A stretch of DNA of 64,000 nucleotides from Sorex araneus (taxonomy: Eukaryota; Chordata; Mammalia; Eulipotyphla; Soricidae). This document shows, in pieces, positions 23,801 to 30,484 of this stretch. The notes beneath the pieces are model-generated. The model was not told where the DNA came from and made no database searches. It worked only from the letters and a program-made list of their open reading frames with translations. Position 1 is the first letter of the stretch. Each line of letters starts with the position of its first letter. Location of the stretch: contig NC_073306.1 of NCBI RefSeq assembly GCF_027595985.1, positions 83,749,599-83,813,598 of the forward strand, read 5' to 3'. Both the position numbers and the translations under genes were made by a program.

Positions 23801-25385
23801 TGAATAAAACAAACCAGCCAGTCTTCATGGAACTGGATACCAGACAAGAGGCGATGAACTATATCCCATCTACAGGGCACCACGTGCAAAGGGGAAGACA
23901 AGTCAAAGAACGCAGATGGGGAGAGGAGGCTGACAGGAAGCCGCACTGTTTTGGTCTGGGGGTCCCACATGGTGGTGCTTAGGGCTTACTCCTGGCTCTG
24001 TGCGCAGGGATCACTGCAGGGAAGCTGAGAGGGTGGTCACTATGTGGTACCGGGATGAGCCTGGGTCAGCCAGGTGCAACGTAAGCGCCTTCCCATTACA
24101 CTTATCGATGAGGCCAGGGAAGCTGTCGTTTCAACAGGAAGGCTCGAAAGGCCCTGGGTTTGATTCCCGTCACTGCAAACAAGAAAGGTAAAATAAAGCA
24201 GGCGAGGAAGTTCTGCCTGAGAACAAGTCGTTTGAATGAAAACTTGATCTAGGTGAGAGAGAAGACATGAGGGGGTGTGCGGGGAGTCGCGGAGGGCAGC
24301 AGGGCGGAGCGTGTCCGAGTCCCTCTCCGGGCATTTCACACGGAGGGCAGGGCAGGGAGCTGCTTCTCGCGGGTGACCGACGGGCGAGCTTTGCAGAATC
24401 AAGCCCCGCGTCCCCAGCACACTTCCTGCCCCAGGCTTCACAGTTCACAGCTGCCGTCCCCAGGGCCCTCGCCGCGGGTCTGCCACGATGCGCTCTGCCT
24501 CCGAACACCGCGCTCGGGGCCTCTCGGGGGTCTGCCGCCGGGGCTCCCACACACCTGCTCCCCGCCCCGGGCCCGAGCCCCCCGCCCCGCGTCTGGGTCG
24601 CTCGGGCCCGACGGTGGGCGGCGGCGGCGAGCGCGGCGCCCGCCCGGGGTCGCGGGGGTGGGGTGGGGGGCGCCGCCTGCAAGGGGCGCAGGTGCGTGCA
24701 GGCGCCCTGGGGGCTCCGCAGGGACACAAGCCCCAAACGTCCCAACGAGGCCGCGCGGGTGTCCGGTTCGCGGGTGCCCCGTGTCAGAAATCCGAAAGCT
24801 CTGGAAGCAAACGGGTCGTCCCCAGGAGGGAGCCCCAGAACCTCCGGAAGCCCCTCCGAGCGCTGCGCCCAGGCCCGATGGACAGTTTGGGGAGCCCCCC
24901 GCCCCGATACTCACATCCCCCTTATGCAGTTCCGGCGCCGCGATCTTCACGGGCTCGGTCCTCTTCTTTGGCTTGGGGAGCCCCAGGGGGGGCCCGGCAC
25001 CGCCGACAGGGGGGGGCAGGTTGAGGCCGGGGCCGCGGGGCGCAGGCAGCCCCAACCCCAAGCCCTCCCCGACCCCCGCCGCTTCCACAGGGCTCACGCC
25101 GGGAGGCGGGGGGAAACCTCCCAGGCCGAAGGGCAACGGGGGAGGAGGCTGGAGCCGGGGGTCTCCGGAGGGTGGGGGCAGCAACAGCGGCGGGGGGAAG
25201 GCGGGGGCCATCATCTGGGGAGGCGGGGGTAGCAAAGCCGGGCCCTTGGGTGCAGGAAGAGACGCGAACAGGCCCCCCAAAGTGTGCCCCGATGTCGGGG
25301 CCGCCGCCTCCTCCTCCTCCTCCGGCTCGGGCTCAGCCTCATCCGGCTCACTCTCCTCGCTGCTGGCGTAAGCAACCAGCGACAT
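2720..25385 (-). CDS. PRCC: PRCC, coding exons 1-5 (3' end outside window)
   Basis: PRCC is a nuclear proline-rich protein linked to pre-mRNA splicing and mitotic checkpoint control; in humans its first part is fused to TFE3 in translocation renal carcinoma. Five exons read on the minus strand: 24915-25385, 13583-13630, 8669-9235, 4733-4828, 2720-2863. All have GT-AG junctions and all introns are phase 0, giving 442 residues. The start MSLVAYASS is followed by an acidic Glu-rich stretch and a proline-rich region (about residues 45-140). Then come a Lys-Lys-Lys segment (exon 2), a Ser/Thr-rich middle, an acidic EEDDSDEE patch, a Tyr/Gly-rich segment (exons 3-4) and the conserved FKRLQGKRNRGREEINFVEIKGD region (exon 5). 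I recognise this as PRCC by close similarity to my memory of the human protein (491 aa). The last ~49 residues are not found between positions 1 and 2719, so the window starts inside intron 5. Confidence 0.97.
3142..3605. repeat. three diverged family A SINEs
   Basis: Minus copy at 3142-3290, a plus fragment at about 3330-3435 and a plus copy at 3438-3605, all old and imperfect. Confidence 0.65.
3617..3795 (+). repeat. family A SINE
   Basis: Full-length copy with a 14-base A tail. Confidence 0.88.
4376..4550 (+). repeat. family A SINE, diverged
   Basis: Recognisable 'aaggtgcttgccttg' and 'gatccctgagcggagtcaggg' blocks, ending in 'gtggcccaaacacc'. Lies 180 bp from PRCC exon 4. Confidence 0.65.
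4733..4828 (-). CDS. PRCC: PRCC coding exon 4
   Basis: Codes for residues 363-394, from DYYSGGYYPAQDPAL to FIDDEA (32 codons). The acceptor is CTTGCCTGCAG and the donor GTAAGT. Confidence 0.96.
5050..5450 (-). repeat. probable LINE 3' end remnant
   Basis: A T-rich start followed by 'attgagtcaccatgag…cacccatcccttcaccag…gattacattcaa', which I recall as a common interspersed sequence in shrew or mole DNA. The poly(T) at the left suggests a retroposon on the minus strand. Identity uncertain. Confidence 0.45.
5668..5851 (-). repeat. family A SINE
   Basis: Reverse copy from poly(T) and 'gaccacacctggcgatg' to 'gtactgtcactctggtcccc'. Confidence 0.85.
5905..6095 (+). repeat. family A SINE
   Basis: Full length, with a composite A-rich tail. 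Flanked by 'ggagtgattataatat' and 'ggagtaattataatat', a 16-bp target duplication with one change. Confidence 0.93.
6145..6317 (+). repeat. family A SINE
   Basis: Full length, with the 'gagtgcataagccagg' variant of the body. Flanks 'aaatttaaaaggg' and 'aaaattaaaaggg' look like a target duplication. Confidence 0.9.
6326..7141 (+). repeat. cluster of four diverged family A SINEs
   Basis: Head-to-tail copies at about 6326-6470, 6480-6648, 6661-6815 and 6961-7141, all on the plus strand and older than the neighbours at 5.9-6.3 kb. Confidence 0.75.
7282..7368 (+). repeat. internally deleted family A SINE
   Basis: The 87-bp copy jumps from 'ttgccttgcac' to 'actgccaggtgtgaccc', so the middle body is missing. 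It keeps its own target duplication ('aaagcaattgtttcct' at 7266-7281 and 7369-7385). Confidence 0.88.
7437..7570 (+). repeat. family A SINE, diverged
   Basis: Shortened head, full body and an 'acaaaacaaaaac' tail. Confidence 0.7.
7571..8668. other. PRCC intron 3, mostly unique
   Basis: No shrew SINE. 7958-8150 ('tcctgaacacgtgctctgttccaagcac' type) resembles an old MIR-like element on the plus strand; the rest is unrecognised. Confidence 0.45.
8669..9235 (-). CDS. PRCC: PRCC coding exon 3
   Basis: Codes for residues 174-362, from GSSEGTGLSALLPQPK to GAYYQ. The acceptor is GGCTCCTCAG and the donor GTGCGT, a weaker donor than the others in the gene. It contains the acidic DDSDEEVAPENFFSLP patch and the Tyr/Asn-rich end. 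Confidence 0.97.
9236..9842. other. PRCC intron 2, unique sequence
   Basis: No repeat or gene that I recognise. Confidence 0.5.
9843..10155 (+). repeat. two diverged family A SINEs
   Basis: Copies at about 9843-9966 and 9974-10155, both with A-rich ends. Confidence 0.7.
10199..10374 (+). repeat. family A SINE
   Basis: Near-consensus copy with perfect 'ggggctggagcgatagcac' head and 'gggttcgattcc' B box. Flanks 'aagaacatcaaagg' and 'aagaatgtcaaagg' are a probable target duplication. Confidence 0.94.
10450..10600 (+). repeat. family A SINE, diverged
   Basis: Head 'ggtggagcgataatac' and body recognisable; 'gagtgatccct' is locally duplicated. Confidence 0.75.
10722..10891 (+). repeat. family A SINE
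   Basis: Complete copy. 'aagacttctgagtc' occurs at 10707-10720 and again at 10892-10905, a 14-bp target duplication. Confidence 0.9.
10906..11072 (+). repeat. family A SINE, diverged
   Basis: Starts right after the target duplication of the previous copy. Confidence 0.75.
11129..11311 (+). repeat. family A SINE
   Basis: Near consensus with an 18-base A tail. 'gaaaatgggctcctgg' is repeated on both sides, a clear target duplication. Confidence 0.95.
11312..12029. other. PRCC intron 2, unique sequence
   Basis: No shrew SINE, no gene and no RNA gene recognised. Confidence 0.5.
12030..12640 (+). repeat. three family A SINEs
   Basis: An old copy at about 12030-12200, a young full-length copy at 12273-12449 ending in a 10-base A tail, and a copy without a full head at 12490-12640 with an '(aaaac)n' tail. 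Confidence 0.8.
12643..12820 (+). repeat. family A SINE
   Basis: Near-consensus copy placed directly behind the previous tail; contains a short 'ctgc' duplication. Confidence 0.92.
12848..13021 (+). repeat. family A SINE, diverged
   Basis: Full length but old; tail 'aaaacaaaacaaaaag'. Confidence 0.8.
13032..13242 (+). repeat. family A SINE with internal duplication
   Basis: Young copy in which the 'agcatcccaccagcatc' part of the body is repeated, making it longer than normal. Confidence 0.9.
13583..13630 (-). CDS. PRCC: PRCC coding exon 2
   Basis: A 48-nt exon of 16 codons, SDSEEDEPTKKKTVLQ, residues 158-173. The acceptor is TTTTTCTCTTAG and the donor GTGAGT. It is phase 0 at both ends, so skipping would keep frame. 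It is too short to stand out as an open frame and was placed by the expected PRCC order. Confidence 0.95.
13770..13796. repeat. C-rich homopolymer tract
   Basis: Run of C after 'ccaccttg', about 15 bases in a row, in PRCC intron 1. Confidence 0.8.
13800..14466. other. PRCC intron 1, unique sequence
   Basis: No repeat or gene recognised. Confidence 0.5.
14468..14612 (+). repeat. family A SINE, diverged
   Basis: Head 'gggctggagacactgcac', shortened body, tail 'caaacaaacaaa'. Confidence 0.78.
14661..14841 (+). repeat. family A SINE
   Basis: Young copy; 'ttctatagaaaca' before and 'ctctatagaaaca' after form the target duplication. Confidence 0.93.
14874..15046 (+). repeat. family A SINE
   Basis: Young copy; 'aattactctcctc' occurs on both sides (14861-14873 and 15047-15059). 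Confidence 0.93.
15060..15230 (+). repeat. family A SINE, diverged
   Basis: Old copy adjoining the previous one. Confidence 0.65.
15231..15897. other. PRCC intron 1, unique sequence
   Basis: Only a short T run (15523-15535) and an A run (15714-15727) are notable. Confidence 0.5.
15898..16383 (+). repeat. three family A SINEs
   Basis: Copies at about 15898-16076, 16085-16210 (3' part missing) and a weak one at 16268-16383. Confidence 0.75.
16729..16914 (+). repeat. family A SINE
   Basis: Young copy with an '(aaac)n' tail. 'aaaagcagggttcgag' and 'aaaagcaggattcgag' flank it, a 16-bp target duplication with one change. Confidence 0.95.
17306..17460 (-). repeat. family A SINE
   Basis: Reverse copy from poly(T) to 'actgctctcgcccc'. 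Confidence 0.83.
17650..17768 (-). repeat. family A SINE fragment
   Basis: Reverse, diverged; 'gggactgaaccaaggttggctgcgtgcaag' type core. Confidence 0.65.
17830..17970 (-). repeat. LINE-1 fragment
   Basis: 'ggataatattccattgtatgtgtgc' type sequence is the reverse of the well-known L1 3' part ('tacaatggaatattattcag'). Confidence 0.55.
18072..18200 (+). repeat. family A SINE, diverged
   Basis: 'attctaact' occurs on both sides, a short target duplication. Confidence 0.75.
18386..18860 (+). repeat. three diverged family A SINEs
   Basis: Copies at about 18386-18556 (with an '(ac)n' interruption in the tail), 18568-18685 and 18705-18860. Confidence 0.72.
18861..19556. other. PRCC intron 1, unique sequence
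   Basis: No gene or repeat recognised besides a C/A run at 19150-19171. Confidence 0.5.
19560..20005 (+). repeat. three diverged family A SINEs
   Basis: Copies at about 19560-19729, 19745-19919 and a truncated one at 19920-20005. Confidence 0.75.
20025..20245 (-). repeat. family B SINE
   Basis: Reverse copy with 'ctcatcgatttgttcgagcag', 'gttactgtttttggcatatc' and 'gtagcttgccaggctctgcc' blocks. The tRNA-like head at the right is worn. It is a different body from family A. Confidence 0.85.
20246..20918. other. PRCC intron 1, unique sequence
   Basis: A short direct repeat 'ccagaggagggc' at about 20677-20700; otherwise nothing recognised. Confidence 0.45.
20919..21090 (+). repeat. family A SINE, diverged
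   Basis: Full length, 'gggctacagcaatagtacag' head to 'actgggtatgggcc' end. Confidence 0.8.
21293..21468 (+). repeat. family A SINE
   Basis: Full length, old; 'actagctgg' and 'actagctag' flanks. Confidence 0.8.
21469..22197. other. PRCC intron 1, old unique or ancient-repeat sequence
   Basis: 22060-22090 ('agaactccttgagggcaggg') is typical of old L2/MIR remnants; no gene seen. Confidence 0.4.
22198..22345 (+). repeat. family A SINE
   Basis: 5' end intact, 3' end shortened after the 'gagccaagagtaag' block. Confidence 0.8.
22346..22871. other. PRCC intron 1, unique sequence
   Basis: Nothing recognised. Confidence 0.5.
22872..23205 (-). repeat. two family A SINEs
   Basis: An old reverse copy at 22872-23015 and a young reverse copy at 23035-23205. 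Confidence 0.85.
23470..23762 (+). repeat. two family A SINEs, diverged
   Basis: Copies at about 23470-23612 and 23634-23762; the second lacks part of the head. Confidence 0.75.
23950..24110 (-). repeat. family A SINE, diverged
   Basis: Reverse; 'gggcttactcctggctctgtgc' core. The last SINE before the PRCC CpG island. Confidence 0.72.
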
Positions 25386-25860
25386 GGCGCCTCCCGCCTT
25401 TGGGGCGCCCTTGCCGGCAGACGGGCCTATTTGAGGCCGGGGATGCCCAGAGGCCTAGTGGGCCCCGCCACCCGGCAGGCCGGGAAACCGAAAAGCCCGC
25501 CTTCTCCGTGCTCTGGGGTTAGCCCCGGCAGAAGCCCATGGAAACGGGTGATTTCCACCAAGGAAGGCTTTCCTCTTCACTTGAGCTCCTAGTCCCGCAC
25601 AACTACACGCAGCTAATGGCCGCCGAGTCACTCCGCCTCCTCGTCGCCTCACCAATACAGGAACTACAACTCCCAGGGAAGACGTCGGCCACAGCCCCAC
25701 TCTCGGCCGCGAGAGGTTCGGCGCAAGGCACGGCGGGAGTTGTAGTCCAAGGAAGAAGCCAGGGGCGCGCAAAAAGACAGGAGGAAAACCCGCCTCTGGC
25801 GCGAAGGTTCCTGGGAGAAGTAGTTTTTTGGGTGAGGGGGTCGCCTGAGGATTCCTAGAG
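24280..25860. promoter_or_regulatory. PRCC CpG island
   Basis: Very GC- and CpG-rich stretch covering exon 1, the start of intron 1 and the upstream region. No TATA box was seen near the expected start. Typical housekeeping promoter. Confidence 0.85.
24915..25385 (-). CDS. PRCC: PRCC coding exon 1
   Basis: Codes for residues 1-157. ATG is at 25385 and the donor GTGAGT follows codon GAT (…LHKGD). The exon encodes the acidic start and the proline-rich region retained in PRCC-TFE3 fusions, and lies inside the CpG island. The opposite strand is also open here because of its GC content. Confidence 0.97.
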
Positions 25861-25974
25861 GACTACAAGCCCCAAGACCCACAGCGGCAGTCACGGAGCC
25901 AGGCCAGAGAGCACTTCGGGACTTGAAGTACCGTAGCTGCGGCTTGGGCGCTGAGATCCACGGGGGTTGTAGTG
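25663..25974. promoter_or_regulatory. cluster of ACTACAA-type (ZNF143-like) motifs upstream of PRCC
   Basis: Four good matches to ACTAYRNNNCCCR lie within 312 bp: ACTACAACTCCCA at 25663 (+), ACTACAACTCCCG ending 25734 (- strand, from 25746), ACTACAAGCCCCA at 25862 (+) and ACTACAACCCCCG (- strand, from 25973). A weaker fifth, ACTACTTCTCCCA, lies on the minus strand near 25810-25825. This motif family is known from mammalian promoters and resembles the Staf/ZNF143 site. Confidence 0.65.
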
Positions 25975-26191
25975 CTCTTACAAACTGCAAGCAGTGTCGG
26001 GAGTGAGAGGGTGTCTGGGACAGTGGCGGAGTGAAGAAAACTGTTTAAAGGGGACGTGTTCTGTAAATGAACATTGAGTCTTGAGTGCAAGTGGACTGAA
26101 ATCGAAGATGAAATACACCATCCTCCCAAAGACCCGGGCCTGAGTTAACATTATGAAATTGTTGCTGGGTAGAAAGAATCAAGACTTCAGG

Positions 26192-26965
26192 GGATGGGAC
26201 TGGATAGTACATCGCGGGTACGGCCCTTGCCTTGAATGTGTGCAACCCAGGTTTCATCCCTAGCATCCCATAAGATCCCTCAGCACTGCCAAGAGTAATT
26301 ACTGAGTGCAGTGCCCTGGGCACAGCTGGGTGTGGCTCAAAAGCCTAATCATAATAATAACAATAATAATAATTTTAAAATTTGAGATCTATGGGCTCGA
26401 GCAATAGTGCAGCCAGTAGGGCGTTTTGCCTTACTCGCTGCCGACCCGGGTTCGATTCCCAGCATCCCATATGGTCCCCTGAATACCGCCAGGAGTAATT
26501 CCTGAGTGCATGAGCCAAGAGTAACCTCTGTGCATCGCTGGGTGTGACCCAAAAAAGAAAAAAAAATTTGAGCTCTAAAGTTAAAGTGGGGTGGGCACGT
26601 GGAGCCATATCACAGGGGTAAAGCACTTGCTTTGCATCTGACCTGGGCTTGGTCTCCTCTCCTGAACCCCTCTAGGAGTGATCCCTGAGCACAGAGGTGT
26701 CAGCTTGAGCACAACTGTGTAACCACAACTCCCCACCAAAACATAATAACATCAAAATAGGTGGAAGAAGACCTCACCCTGACCCAGGAGCATATCCAGA
26801 AGCACATCCAAGGGCACGACTAGGGTCTAGAGATTGACCACTCTATTTACAACCATCCCACAGGGTCCTCCAAGTCAGCCAGGAGTTATACTTGAGTACA
26901 GAGCCAAGAGTTACCCCTGAGCATCACCAGATGTGGCCCAAAACCCAAAACAAACCAAAAAAATT
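26192..26965 (+). repeat. four family A SINEs
   Basis: Copies at about 26192-26345, 26392-26567 (young, flanked by 'aatttgagatct' / 'aatttgagctct'), 26590-26745 and 26815-26965. First repeats upstream of the PRCC promoter. Confidence 0.8.
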
Positions 26966-27079
26966 GTATTTGTGTGTGTATATTATATATACAACCAAAA
27001 AATAAGGAGAAAGAACAGAGGTTAGTATTCTGGAGTTAGGAAAATAAGTTTGAATAAAAAATTATCTAAAAAGTCACAC

Positions 27080-27240
27080 AGAGCTGGAGCAGGGTAGGGC
27101 AATTGCCTTGCATGCAGCCAACACGGATTTGATTCCCAGCATCCCATATGGTCCCCTGAGCACCATCAGGAGTAATTCTTGAGTGCATGAGCCAGGAGTA
27201 ACCCCTGTGCATCGCCAGGTGTGACCCAAAAAGCAAAAAA
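27080..27240 (+). repeat. family A SINE with deleted head segment
   Basis: 'gagctggagcagggtagggc': the A-box part ('gatagcacagcg') is missing while the rest is near consensus. Confidence 0.85.
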
Positions 27241-27439
27241 AGTTACAAAAAATTAAAAAGTCAGACAAATGGTCAACAAACATATGAACGTATGCTCTTT
27301 ATCAGGGAAATGCAAATCAAAACCATACCGAGGTACCCCTGACACCAGAGAGAATGACTTAGATCAAAAGGGGAAACAACCCTTTTGTTGAGGAAAAGGA
27401 CCCACCCCACAGGATTCTGTAGATGGGAATGTCATTGTT

Positions 27440-27620
27440 GCAGCCATTTGGTTTGGGACTGGGGACAAACCCAGGAGAGTGCTCAGGGCTTACTCCTGGC
27501 TCTGTACCAGGGGTCCCTCCTGGAGGTGTTCAGGGGACCATACGTGGTGCCACGGTTCAAAGCTGGGTCAGTTGCATGCAAGGGAAGTGCCTTCATCACT
27601 GTACTGCCTCTCCAGCCCTG
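27440..27620 (-). repeat. family A SINE inside LINE-1
   Basis: Reverse copy, 'gactggggacaaaccc' to 'actgcctctccagccc'. Confidence 0.78.
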
Positions 27621-27664
27621 GTACTGCCATTTTGAAAACAACATAGTGCTTCCTCAAGAAGCTA

Positions 27665-27790
27665 ATGGGCCGGAATGGAGCTCAGGCAGGTGTCTACCTG
27701 GCATGGCCGCCACTGGGCACAGAACTTCCCAGCACTGCTGATGCGGTCCCAAACCCCAGAACAACCTGGACCAGAGGAATAGCTCAAGGC
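27665..27790 (+). repeat. family A SINE inside LINE-1, diverged
   Basis: 'gggccggaatggagctcagg' head; most of the B-box part is gone. Confidence 0.5.
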
Positions 27791-27992
27791 GAGAAAAAAG
27801 TTAGACAGAACTACTGTATGACCTAGCACTTCCGCTTCTGGATTCATGAACTGTTAGTCATTAAAGAATATGAATCAAACCGAAATACGAAAGTTCTATT
27901 TCCCCCATGTTTGCTGCCTTGTTATTTACAACAGCTAAGATACAGGGAAGTTCCAGTGGATAAAGAAGTGATAGCAGGAATTACTATTCAGC

Positions 27993-28048
27993 TACATACA
28001 TATATGTATATATATGCATATATACATATATATATATACACACACACA
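27993..28048. repeat. (TA)n-rich microsatellite
   Basis: 'tacatatatgtatatatatg' type tract ending in '(ca)n'; lies in the LINE-1 fragment. Confidence 0.85.
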
Positions 28049-28271
28049 TTTTTTTCAATGACGTTTTCCCCATTTGCAGCAAAACAGAAGGAGCTCCATG
28101 GGGATTATGTGAAGAAAAATAAATCCAAAGGAAAAAGACAAGTATGGGATGATTTCTCCCAGGGCTTCAAGATAAGTATATGAACATGATGAAAAGACAA
28201 AATGAAATGAAAAATAAATAGAGTCGGGATGTGTCTCAACAGAAAAGGGCATGAGCTCACCAGATTTCCCA

Positions 28272-28943
28272 GCATCACAGGAAGAGAGGAAGGGAGGATA
28301 GGAGAAAGGAAGGAGGGAAGGAAGGAAGGAGGGAAGGAGGAAGGAAGACAGTCAGGAAGGGAGGGAGGGAAGGAAGGAAGGAAGGAAGGAAGGAAGGAAG
28401 GAAGGAAGGAAGGAAGGAAGGAAGGGAGGGAGGGAGGGAGGGAGGGAGGGAGGGAGGGAGAGAGGGAGGGAGGGAGGGAGGGAGGAAGGAAGGAAGGAAG
28501 GAAGGAAGGAAGGAAGGAAGGAAGGAAGGAAGGAAGGAAGGAAGGAAGGAAGGGAGGGAGGGAGGGAGGAAGGAAAGGAGGGACGGAGGAAGGAAGGAAG
28601 GAAGGAAGGAAGGAAGGAAGGAAGGAAGGAAGGAAGGAAGGAAGGAAGGAAGGAAGGGAGGGAGGGAGGGAGGAAGGGAGGGAGGGAGGGAGGGAGGGAG
28701 GGAGGGAAGGAGGAAGGAAGGAAGGAAGGAAGGAAGGAAGGAAGGAAGGAAGGAAGGAAGGAAGGAAGGGAGGAAGGGAGGGAGGAAGGGAGGGAGGGAG
28801 GGAGGGAGGGAGGGAAGGAGGAAGGAAGGAAGGAAGGAAGGAAGGAAGGAAGGAAGGAAGGAAGGAAGGAAGGAAGGAAGGAAGGAAGGAAGGAAGGAAG
28901 GAAGACAGGGAGGAATTGAGGGAGGGAAGGAAGGAAGGAAGGC
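28272..28943. repeat. (GGAA/GGGA)n microsatellite, ~670 bp
   Basis: Almost pure purine strand made of alternating blocks of GGAA and GGGA tetranucleotides. It has expanded inside an old SINE ('gatttcccagcatcac' just before it). Long open frames on both strands here are a by-product of the 4-base period. Confidence 0.97.
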
Positions 28944-29097
28944 ACCCCAAAGGCCAGTACTGCCATCTCAGCCACTCTACTATGTGGGACCCTCAGTGCC
29001 AGAACGAAAGTGTGTGCCCCACTAGTACAGAGCTCCAAACCACAGCCCCTGAGCACAGCTAGATGTGGCCCACAAAAGTCACGACAAAGACACATAC

Positions 29098-29255
29098 GGT
29101 GCCGAAGAGACAACACAGGGGTTAAGATACTTACCTGGCATGTGGCTGACCCTGGTTCCCCAGCACCACACAGGGTTTCCTAATCACAGTCGGGGTCACT
29201 CCTGAACAGAGCGAGGCATAGCCTGAGCACCGGCGGGTGTGGCCAAACAACACCC
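29098..29255 (+). repeat. family A SINE, diverged
   Basis: 'ggtgccgaagagacaacacag' head to 'ggcgggtgtggcc' end. Confidence 0.75.
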
Positions 29256-29519
29256 ATACCAGACCCATTTGTTGGGAAATAGAGCCTTAGAGAATAAATC
29301 CAATGGTGTTAACTTAAAAAATCAAAACCAGGCTTTTCTTTTATTCGGTTCTGTGATTTACAACATGCTATGATTCAACAGTGTCCCTACACCACTCCCC
29401 TCACTCACCAGTCACAGACCCTCCACCACCGTCTCAAGTTTCCCTTACAGCCCTCAACCCCTTTGATAAACTCAGTGCTATAGGAAGATTTCTCAGGGAC
29501 CAGAAGAGTCTTACTTAAT
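29256..29519. other. intergenic, possible old LINE remnant
   Basis: 29335-29420 weakly resembles the element at 5090-5180 ('ttacaacatgctatgattcaac…cactcccctcac'). No gene seen. Confidence 0.3.
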
Positions 29520-29697
29520 TTTTTTTTCTTTTTGGGTCCCAGCCGGTGATGCTGGTGGGGGATTACTCCTGGCTCTGCACTCAGGAACTGCTCCTGGTGG
29601 TGCTTGGATGACCATGTGGATGCCAAGGATTGAACCTGGGTCAGGGTCAGTTGCATGCAAGGCAAATGCCCTACTAGCTGTACTATCGCTCTGGCTC
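29520..29697 (-). repeat. family A SINE
   Basis: Reverse copy with 'gggtcagggtcag' local duplication. Confidence 0.87.
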
Positions 29698-29889
29698 TTT
29701 AATTTTTTAATGACTTTATTTGTGGGGGTAGACTGTTTGAGTCATGCAAGGCAGTGTTCAGCAAACAGCTCTCAAGTACCCCCATGCTGTATTGGGGAGA
29801 ATCAGACAGTGGTACATCTTGTCTAAAGCTTTTACCTCAAAGCATGCGTTCCATCCCTTTGGGTCCAAAGCCTCAAAACAGAAGTATTG

Positions 29890-30053
29890 TGTCTGAAGCA
29901 ATAGTACAGCAGGTAGGGTGTTTGCCTTGCATGTGGTTGACCTGGGTTCAATCCACAACATCCCATATGGTTCCCTGAGCACCGCTAGGAGTAGTACAGA
30001 GCCGGGAGTAACCCCTGAGCATCGCTGGGTGTGACCCAAAAAAAGAAAACAAA
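29890..30053 (+). repeat. family A SINE
   Basis: Flanked by 'agaagtatt' on both sides. Confidence 0.87.
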
Positions 30054-30067
30054 ACTAGAAGTATTTT

Positions 30068-30218
30068 TGGGGGCAGGAGGCACAGTTTGGGATAAACTGG
30101 CAATATTTGAGGATTCTTTCCCACTTGGGAGACTGTGCAGTGCCAGGGATCAAATCAGGGTCTACCATGAACAAGGCAAGCACCCTAACCCATCTGTTAC
30201 CTCTCAACCTCCACATAA
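30068..30218 (-). repeat. family A SINE, diverged
   Basis: Reverse, 'agtgccagggatcaaatcagg' core. Confidence 0.65.
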
Positions 30219-30285
30219 GTTTTTTCTTTTTTCATTTTTGGGCCATACTTCTTGCTCAGAGCTTATTATTTTTCTTTCTTTCTTT

Positions 30286-30455
30286 CCTTTTTTTTGCTTT
30301 TTGGGTCACACCCAGTGATGCGCAGGGATTACTCCTGGCTCATGCACTCAGGAATTACTCCTGGCAGTGCTCGGGGGACCATATGGGATGCTGGGAATTG
30401 AACCCAGGTCGGCCACATGCAAGGCAAAGGCTCTACCTGCTGTGCTCCAGCCCCG
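30286..30455 (-). repeat. family A SINE, young, nested
   Basis: Near-consensus reverse copy with poly(T) (30288-30295) to 'ctgtgctccagcccc'; the 'gctatcg' of the head is partly deleted. Confidence 0.92.
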
Positions 30456-30484
30456 CAGGGCTTATTCTTGGCGAGGCTCAGGGT

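Larger units (their letters stand above)
27270..28210 (+). repeat. LINE-1 3' fragment, interrupted
   Basis: Old L1 end, plus strand. 'ggtcaacaaacatatgaacg…agggaaatgcaaatcaaaacc', 'atgacctagcacttccgcttctgg', 'atttacaacagctaagatac' and 'tattcagctacat' are diverged versions of familiar L1 sequence. SINEs interrupt it at 27440-27620 and 27665-27790. Confidence 0.75.

Noticed and set aside
24267-25371. Long plus-strand open frames of over 300 codons opposite PRCC exon 1
   Set aside because: Shadow of a GC-rich CpG island; the minus strand carries the real PRCC exon.
28105-29116. Long open frames on both strands with repeated Glu-Gly-Arg-Lys or Pro-Ser-Phe-Leu type proteins
   Set aside because: Purely a result of the GGAA/GGGA repeat, which has no stop codons in several frames. 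No start context, splice sites or conserved sequence.
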